Below are positions 58,861 through 64,000 of a stretch of DNA of 64,000 nucleotides, one piece after another (positions within the stretch are counted from its first letter, which is position 1; each line of letters starts with the position of its first letter). Made by a program: the position numbers and the translations under genes. This DNA comes from RHLJ01 sp965247355 (GTDB taxonomy: Bacteria; Bacteroidota; Rhodothermia; Balneolales; Balneolaceae): NCBI GenBank assembly GCA_965247355.1, contig OZ252011.1, positions 372,001-436,000 of the forward strand, given 5' to 3'. Under the pieces are notes generated by a model that was given only the letters and a program-made list of their open reading frames with translations, ran no database searches and was not told the origin of the DNA.

Positions 58861-59580
58861 TTAATCGGAAGGGGGTTTTGGGTTCAAAGGCCTCATCGTC
58901 ATTTCATTAATAAGGAAGTTATCAGGAGTTTCGAGTACATATTTAAGTGATTTAGCAATGTCTACAGGCTGCATCATGTTCTGGTGTAATTCCACTGCAT
59001 CAATTGAATCAAAGAAGCTGGTAGCGATTGATCCTGGGAAAAAACAGGTGACTTTAATTCCATCATAACGCAGCTCTTTAAATAACGACTCACTGAATCC
59101 CCGCAAACCAAACTTAGTTGCATTGTAACCGGAAATCTGTGGGTTTCCCATCAAACCGGCAACAGAGGCAATATTCACGATATGGCATACAGCATCGTTT
59201 TCTTTCATCAATGGAACAATTAAACGGGTTAGGTAAAACACTCCTGAAAGGTTTACATCCACCATAGTATGCCATTGTTCAAGGCTTAGTTCATCAACAT
59301 CAGCGAAATAGCCGAGACCTGCATTGTTAACTAGAATATCAGGTGAACGTTTTTCATCGAAGGTGCTCTCAACCCATTGTTCAACTTCCTCATATTGGGT
59401 GACATCCATCTTTACGGGAACAAACAAATCACCCAAATGTTCTTTTATTGAAGTTAATTTGTCGAGGCTTCGGGCAAGTCCATATACAGTTACACCAGCT
59501 TCAGTAAGTATTTTACTAAACTCTGCTCCTATCCCGCTACTGGCTCCGGTTACAATCGCTGTTTTTCCTTTTAAATTCAT
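58861..59580 (-). CDS. Short-chain dehydrogenase/reductase
   Basis: A 239-residue classical SDR. NAD(P) motif TGASSGIGAEF (residues 11-21), NNAGLGY, and the catalytic Ser/Tyr/Lys block IVNIASVAGLMGNPQISGYNATKFGL. The substrate is not deducible. The DUF4296 gene is immediately downstream and coaX is divergent, 39 nt away. Confidence 0.9.
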   Translation of the reverse strand: MNLKGKTAIVTGASSGIGAEFSKILTEAGVTVYGLARSLDKLTSIKEHLGDLFVPVKMDVTQYEEVEQWVESTFDEKRSPDILVNNAGLGYFADVDELSLEQWHTMVDVNLSGVFYLTRLIVPLMKENDAVCHIVNIASVAGLMGNPQISGYNATKFGLRGFSESLFKELRYDGIKVTCFFPGSIATSFFDSIDAVELHQNMMQPVDIAKSLKYVLETPDNFLINEMTMRPLNPKPPSD

Positions 59581-59619
59581 ACAATCTACACTTCGAATGT
59601 TATATTTTAGTGTTCAATA

Positions 59620-60384
59620 ATGTACTACAAAAACATGAGCAATTTCGATTCAGAAAAACAGGAATCATTAATCTATATAGATATTGGAAATTCGTCTGTA
59701 AAGATTGGATTTTTGAGTAATGATAAATGGACGGTTCATACCCATAAAACTGCACTGGATGCAGCAAATGAAATTAACAATCATATGTATCCTGTTAAGC
59801 ATATTTATGTGAGTAGTGTCAGGGAAAGCGTGAAAGATGCTTTTGAGCATGAAATTGAAACGAAGAACCTGAAAGAAATAAGGATTGCGGATATTCCATC
59901 TGAGAAGTTGGATTATGAAACTCCGGAGACATTAGGAATCGACCGTTACTTAGCATGTCTTGGGGCTCATGCAGACTCAAAGAAAGGAGTTGTGGTGATA
60001 GATGCAGGCTCTGCTTGTACAATCGATTATATGGATGAGCATGGAGTATTTCACGGTGGGGTAATAATGCCCGGATTCAAATCCATAATGAATATTTTTA
60101 AAGAAAGTGCTCCGGAGCTACCGGATATTAAAGTTGGAATTCCAAAAGTGTTTCCCGGTAAAAGCACGGAAGAATCTTTACAATGGGGGCAAGTCGGTTT
60201 TTTTGTGGATGGAATTATTTCCATTCTGGAATCTTACGATGAGAAGTTTGAGGACTTTGAACTTTATTTAACCGGGGGTGATGCTCCTGCATTGTATGAA
60301 CTACTAGGACATGTTGGAGAAGTAAACCCATGGTTGGTGTTGATGGGTTTGAAAAGAGTTTCAGAAGGTATTCAGAGCTATTAA
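59620..60384 (+). CDS. coaX: Type III pantothenate kinase
   Basis: A 254-residue CoaX of the ASKHA fold. The ATP phosphate loop is IYIDIGNSSVKIG with Asp21; GIDRYLACLGAHADSKKGVVVIDAGSACTIDYM is the pantothenate/dimer block, followed by FHGGVIMPGFKSIMNI and a second glycine-rich LTGGDAP. Together with panB and coaBC it shows a CoA pathway in this genome. M1 is used; M6 is also possible. Confidence 0.93.
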   Translation: MYYKNMSNFDSEKQESLIYIDIGNSSVKIGFLSNDKWTVHTHKTALDAANEINNHMYPVKHIYVSSVRESVKDAFEHEIETKNLKEIRIADIPSEKLDYETPETLGIDRYLACLGAHADSKKGVVVIDAGSACTIDYMDEHGVFHGGVIMPGFKSIMNIFKESAPELPDIKVGIPKVFPGKSTEESLQWGQVGFFVDGIISILESYDEKFEDFELYLTGGDAPALYELLGHVGEVNPWLVLMGLKRVSEGIQSY

Positions 60385-60400
60385 TTTTGAGATACTAGCA

Positions 60401-61075
60401 ATGAAATATTCACTTACAATTTGCTTTCTTATCGTTTTTCTAATTTTAGATAAACCATTACTGAGTGCACAGGAAAAAGAACCGGGTCGGTTATCATTTG
60501 CTTTAAATCCGGGAGTAATGATATTAAGTGATGAGAATTTTAAAGAGCCGTATAATAATCCTTACTTTTTTAGTATTGGAGCAATCGCTGGGTTCCCAAT
60601 TGGTAAGTTTTCCCATATTTATGTAAAGGGAAGTATTATTACCGGTGAGGCATATTATACATCATATGCCTATACTAGAGATCCACTTACAGATGAGCGT
60701 ATACTTGAATCTAAATCACAAGGAGAGAAATACGAACGGGTTCAATCTTTGCAAAATGTAGGTATTCAAAGATCTTTTCCTTTAAAATCGGATTTTTACA
60801 TTTTCTTAAATGGTGGACTTTCATTTACCAGATATGTCGAAGAATCGACAGAATCAGGTTCCAGTACTGAGGGAAGAGGCTTTTTAGGCGGGTTTATTGG
60901 TGGGGGTTTAGAGAGAAAGTTATATAAAAATACTTTCTCAGTCTTTACTGAAGGGGTATATACAAACACAAATTCAATCCTATCAAACTTTATCGGAGAT
61001 CAGGCTGGAACAAATATTTCAATTGGAATACGATTTTATTTACCACATCCAAAGAATGCAATTAATAAGCCTTAA
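60401..61075 (+). CDS. Outer-membrane beta-barrel-like protein
   Basis: A 224-residue exported protein: signal peptide MKYSLTICFLIVFLILDKPL, then alternating amphipathic strands (RLSFALNPGVMILS, FSIGAIAGFPIGKFSHIYVKGS, IFLNGGLSFTRYVEES, GFIGGGLERKLYKNTFSVFTEGVY) and a C-terminal strand NISIGIRFYLP, typical of an 8-strand barrel. There is no specific family. It lies 16 nt after coaX and overlaps the udk stop by 4 nt. Confidence 0.7.
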   Translation: MKYSLTICFLIVFLILDKPLLSAQEKEPGRLSFALNPGVMILSDENFKEPYNNPYFFSIGAIAGFPIGKFSHIYVKGSIITGEAYYTSYAYTRDPLTDERILESKSQGEKYERVQSLQNVGIQRSFPLKSDFYIFLNGGLSFTRYVEESTESGSSTEGRGFLGGFIGGGLERKLYKNTFSVFTEGVYTNTNSILSNFIGDQAGTNISIGIRFYLPHPKNAINKP

Positions 61076-61689
61076 TCTTTCAATTTTCGCTCAATCAGGG
61101 AGATCACCATTTCCCGGGCGACTTTATTCTTTCCTCCTCTGGGGATGATCACATCTGCATAGCGCTTACTGGGCTCCACAAACTCCAGATGCATGGGGCG
61201 AACAAAAGTTTCATACTGCTTCATCACACTTTCTACAGAACGACCTCTTTTTTGAATATCACGTTTCAAACGTCGAAGCAGACGAATATCATCATCGGTA
61301 TCCACAAAGATTTTTACATCCATCAATTTTAACAGGTCTGGCTCACTGAAAATCAGAATACCATCAATCAGTATTACCTGTGTTGGTTTTGCATTGATGG
61401 TTTCATCTTTACGAGTGTGTGCGGCGAAGTCATATACAGGAACCTCAACGGGATAGCCTTCGAGAAGTGCTTTGAGGTGTCGGATCAGAAGCTCGGTTTC
61501 AAGGGAGGAAGGATGATCAAAATTCATCTTAATCCGCTCCTCAAACTCCAGATGACCTAAATCCCGATAATAAGAATCGTGCTCAAGGCGTAAGATATTC
61601 TCTGATCCAAAATGTTCACAAAGGTAATCAACTACGGTAGTTTTTCCTGATCCGCTTCCTCCTGCTACTCCAATTACCAAAGGTTTCAT
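61072..61689 (-). CDS. udk: Uridine/cytidine kinase
   Basis: A 205-residue P-loop kinase. Walker A GVAGGSGSGKTTV with Lys16, the NMP-binding FDHPSSLETELLIRHL, VPVYDFAAHTR, VILIDGILIFSEP as Walker B, and RLLRRLKRDIQKRGRS as the lid. It salvages uridine and cytidine to UMP and CMP. It is 9 nt downstream of the amidase gene. Confidence 0.93.
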   Translation of the reverse strand: MKPLVIGVAGGSGSGKTTVVDYLCEHFGSENILRLEHDSYYRDLGHLEFEERIKMNFDHPSSLETELLIRHLKALLEGYPVEVPVYDFAAHTRKDETINAKPTQVILIDGILIFSEPDLLKLMDVKIFVDTDDDIRLLRRLKRDIQKRGRSVESVMKQYETFVRPMHLEFVEPSKRYADVIIPRGGKNKVAREMVISLIERKLKD

Positions 61690-61698
61690 AATCTAAAT

Positions 61699-62985
61699 CT
61701 AGTTTGAAGAAGAGAAAGTTTCGGTTTTCTCATACTCAACTTTGTAATCCCGTATGGCACGGAAAATAGCAGAAGCTATTATTGATTGTCCGTAATCACT
61801 GGTAAGGAATCGTTGTTCTGATGGATTGGTAAGAAACCCTGTTTCAACAAGAATTCCCGGCATTGAGGCTTGATATAATACCACAAGTCCCATTTGTCTT
61901 ACACCCCGTGATTTTCTTCCGGCACGATTTCGTAATTGGTCTTCAACCATATATGCTATTCGCTCGCTTGTTGAAATGATACCACTGTGAGCAAGTTCAT
62001 AGATCAACAAATCTTCTTCGGTTAAATCTTCAATGACACCGTGCTTATTAAATACCTGATTTTCTTCTTTCATGATTTCCAGAGAGAGATCTGAACGGTG
62101 TAATCCTAGAAAGAATACCGATGATCCATATACTTTAGAAGATGTCCATCCATCCGCATGTATTGATACAAAAAGATCTGCTTCTGCCCGGTTTGCAATA
62201 CGGCCTCTTTCTTCGAGTTCAACAAAAGTATCGTCATCACGAGTATATATTACATTAACATCTGGTAAATACTCATTTATATAACTACCGAGTTTTAAAG
62301 CAATAGCTAAAACAACGTCTTTTTCTTTGGTACTTTTTCGATACCCAAGGTTTCCGGGATCATGACCTCCATGTCCTGCATCAATTACAATAGTATCGAA
62401 TTTTAACTTATCCCGAACCTGATTGTATTCAGCATCCGGATCAAGTGTTGGTTCCGGGATTGATTCAATCCTGAGAGCTTCTTCAGGGTTCGTGCCTAAA
62501 AACCAGGTTTTTGCCAAAAACTGCTGTGTGAATACATCAACTTCATACTTGTCGGCTTTGGTAAGTGCTAGTAAAATATCCGATCCATTCTGATCTGGGT
62601 ATGCTTTTGATTTAACATATATATCCGGATCCAGATATATATCTACCCCATAACTGCGTTCAAGTTTGTACAGACGGACTTCCTGAATCTTACCTTCCTG
62701 ATTAAACATTTGAATTCCGGTAGTGTCAATATTGTCTGCGAATAATTCCATTTGAACTAAATCAGGAGCAGGCTGAATTACAGTAAAGGAGTCTACCGGC
62801 GCACTCAGATGATAGCGAACCACGTAACCGAGTCCATCGCTACGTTCTGCTTTGGATATTCTTTCAAGATGAGGCTGAGCAAATGTCGAAGTACTGATAA
62901 AGGAGAATACGAATACAAGAACCGCAGAAATGCGGAACAAAGAACACTTTTGTATTCTTTTAAGAGGATTAAATTCGTAAGTCAT
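61699..62985 (-). CDS. N-acetylmuramoyl-L-alanine amidase (Amidase_3)
   Basis: A 428-residue exported amidase. The signal peptide is SAVLVFVFSFISTSTFAQ. An AMIN-like beta domain (residues about 40-145) precedes the zinc amidase domain: VIDAGHGGHDPGNLG (His205), IYTRDDDTFVELEERGRIANRAEADLFVSIHADG with the second His, and PGILVETGFLTNPSE with the catalytic Glu. It cuts the stem peptide from peptidoglycan. It is monocistronic with udk behind it. Confidence 0.92.
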   Translation of the reverse strand: MTYEFNPLKRIQKCSLFRISAVLVFVFSFISTSTFAQPHLERISKAERSDGLGYVVRYHLSAPVDSFTVIQPAPDLVQMELFADNIDTTGIQMFNQEGKIQEVRLYKLERSYGVDIYLDPDIYVKSKAYPDQNGSDILLALTKADKYEVDVFTQQFLAKTWFLGTNPEEALRIESIPEPTLDPDAEYNQVRDKLKFDTIVIDAGHGGHDPGNLGYRKSTKEKDVVLAIALKLGSYINEYLPDVNVIYTRDDDTFVELEERGRIANRAEADLFVSIHADGWTSSKVYGSSVFFLGLHRSDLSLEIMKEENQVFNKHGVIEDLTEEDLLIYELAHSGIISTSERIAYMVEDQLRNRAGRKSRGVRQMGLVVLYQASMPGILVETGFLTNPSEQRFLTSDYGQSIIASAIFRAIRDYKVEYEKTETFSSSN

Positions 62986-63149
62986 AGCTTTTGTAGATGA
63001 TAGGAAAGATACGTTTTTAGCATTTGCAATGAAAGAGAGTGTTTACATACTCTGGATTATTTTTAAATTAGTTTGTTTACTGCATTTATTAGATTTTATT
63101 GTGATCAGTTCCCAATAAATTAACAAACCATTTTCATCTCAAGAATTTT

Positions 63150-64000
63150 ATGAAACCGGGGTACTCCGTAGAAAAGCTTATTAACGATTTTAATGAATCT
63201 GTATTCCCGGTTTTTGCAAAGGCTATTGAGCATATCCCTCAGGCTCAAAAGAAAGATGTTGATGAAAAGCTGAAAGCTGGCATTGCAGAGAGTGATGAAA
63301 GCTTTCCAATCGAAGCTGTTCAAAAACTTACCTCACTTAAAGAATCAAAGCTGGAAAGTCTCGATGAAATCTGGATCGAAGCTATCGAAGAAGCAACTTC
63401 GAATCTTCCGGAAATTATTATGCTTCCTCAAAACGAGTCTCATTTTAATGCTCGTGAAGGAGATTCAGTTTTTATTTCAATGGGTAAATTTTTTAAGAGG
63501 GTAAGAAGAGGTCTAAGAAAAGCTGGTCATTCGGTTTCCAATGCATTTCGAAGAATGTTTAAAAAGCCTGAAGAGGAATTTGAAGTTGCCGTCCGGGAAG
63601 TCCCTTTCAAAAATATAGTCCGAATTCTACTTTTTCGTCTTAAGCCCGAAATTATTCTCTGGAAACAGGCACAATACCGGTTCATAGCCCGGGTTTTCGA
63701 AGCCATACAAATTTGGTCATACCCCGAGGAAGTCAAAGAACAAGAAGCAGAGGTAGATACAGAGCAAGAAGAAGAGGCACTACCAGAAAAAGAAGAAGCC
63801 AAAGAAAAGAAGCCTTATGATGAATTGCTCTCAGGATTGGTAGAAACGTATCATGAAGAATTTAATCTTCAACAAAAAAAGCTTAACGAGGCCTATTCGT
63901 CTGTAGAAGAAAAGTTGAAGGGTATTTTAGAATTAGCCGGAACGGTTGAGCTTTCTTCTTCAAAATTTGATGATGAGATCCTAGAGAAAGAAAAAACAGG
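63150..64000 (+). CDS. Hypothetical protein, 5' part only (cut by window edge)
   Basis: An open frame of 283 codons from ATG 63150 to the window end with no stop. It begins MKPGYSVEKLINDFNESVFP. It is hydrophilic and helical, with a basic centre (KFFKRVRRGLRKAGHSV) and a Glu-rich low-complexity run around residues 195-225, near the middle of the visible part. No signal peptide, membrane helix or known motif is seen. The beginning resembles no family I recognise; a coiled-coil scaffold is one guess. Confidence 0.7.
   Translation, partial: MKPGYSVEKLINDFNESVFPVFAKAIEHIPQAQKKDVDEKLKAGIAESDESFPIEAVQKLTSLKESKLESLDEIWIEAIEEATSNLPEIIMLPQNESHFNAREGDSVFISMGKFFKRVRRGLRKAGHSVSNAFRRMFKKPEEEFEVAVREVPFKNIVRILLFRLKPEIILWKQAQYRFIARVFEAIQIWSYPEEVKEQEAEVDTEQEEEALPEKEEAKEKKPYDELLSGLVETYHEEFNLQQKKLNEAYSSVEEKLKGILELAGTVELSSSKFDDEILEKEKT

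Overview
The window looks like a chromosomal piece (roughly 40% GC by eye) of a Gram-negative, menaquinone-using member of the Bacteroidota/Balneolota-Rhodothermota group. The supporting signs are a B-type succinate dehydrogenase with a single cytochrome b subunit, a menaquinone methyltransferase, several lipoproteins and outer-membrane proteins, a DUF4296 lipoprotein, a Bacteroidota-style ketol-acid reductoisomerase, generally weak Shine-Dalgarno signals and many small intergenic palindromes. The phylum is inferred from gene style; no rRNA is present. I saw no tRNA, rRNA, CRISPR array, phage or insertion sequence.

Layout. 1-6.7 kb: the start of ligA, a RodZ-like membrane HTH protein, comF, a phosphatase, menG/ubiE, fabZ, panB and surE. 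6.7-11 kb: a leftward housekeeping operon yicC-gmk-rpoZ-coaBC followed by a small exported protein and a lipase-like hydrolase. 11.1-13.6 kb: a carbamoyltransferase with two tiny membrane partners (DUF5989 and SxtJ family). 13.7-21.1 kb: DinB-type protein, msrB, glmM, an SGNH-TPR membrane protein, a cobalamin adenosyltransferase, a LolA-like protein, a radical SAM protein and a YigZ protein. 21.3-24.7 kb: sdhCAB. 24.9-36 kb: accessory genes including ilvA, an ECF sigma factor with a membrane partner, a fasciclin protein, an AlkC-like DNA repair protein, a CRP-type regulator and a lipoprotein hydrolase. 37-41.1 kb: a repeat element, a membrane-bound class III cyclase and a second ECF sigma operon. 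41.9-53.6 kb: the complete Ile/Val/Leu pathway except the aminotransferase, as ilvDBNC leftward and leuACDB rightward, with a 515-residue solenoid protein between them. 53.7-64 kb: a disulfide-rich phosphoesterase lipoprotein, CBS protein, GH114-like lipoprotein, recQ, DUF4296, an SDR enzyme, coaX, a beta-barrel protein, udk, an amidase and the beginning of an unknown acidic protein.

The most interesting signal is regulatory. The ilv operon is preceded by an unannotated 25-codon leader peptide packed with Ile, Val and Leu codons. An almost matching antiterminator segment and a strong intrinsic terminator follow it, which together make a complete ribosome-mediated attenuator. The leu operon has its own 12-codon leader (MFKLLNLLILII) behind a good promoter that lies inside the divergent gene. 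LeuA appears to lack the usual leucine-sensing domain, so the leader may be the main leucine sensor.

Other points of note are two related ECF sigma/4-5 TM protein pairs without a zinc anti-sigma motif, a saxitoxin-type sxtIJK-like carbamoylation module, and at least five families of intergenic inverted-repeat elements, two of which sit inside the ilv operon.
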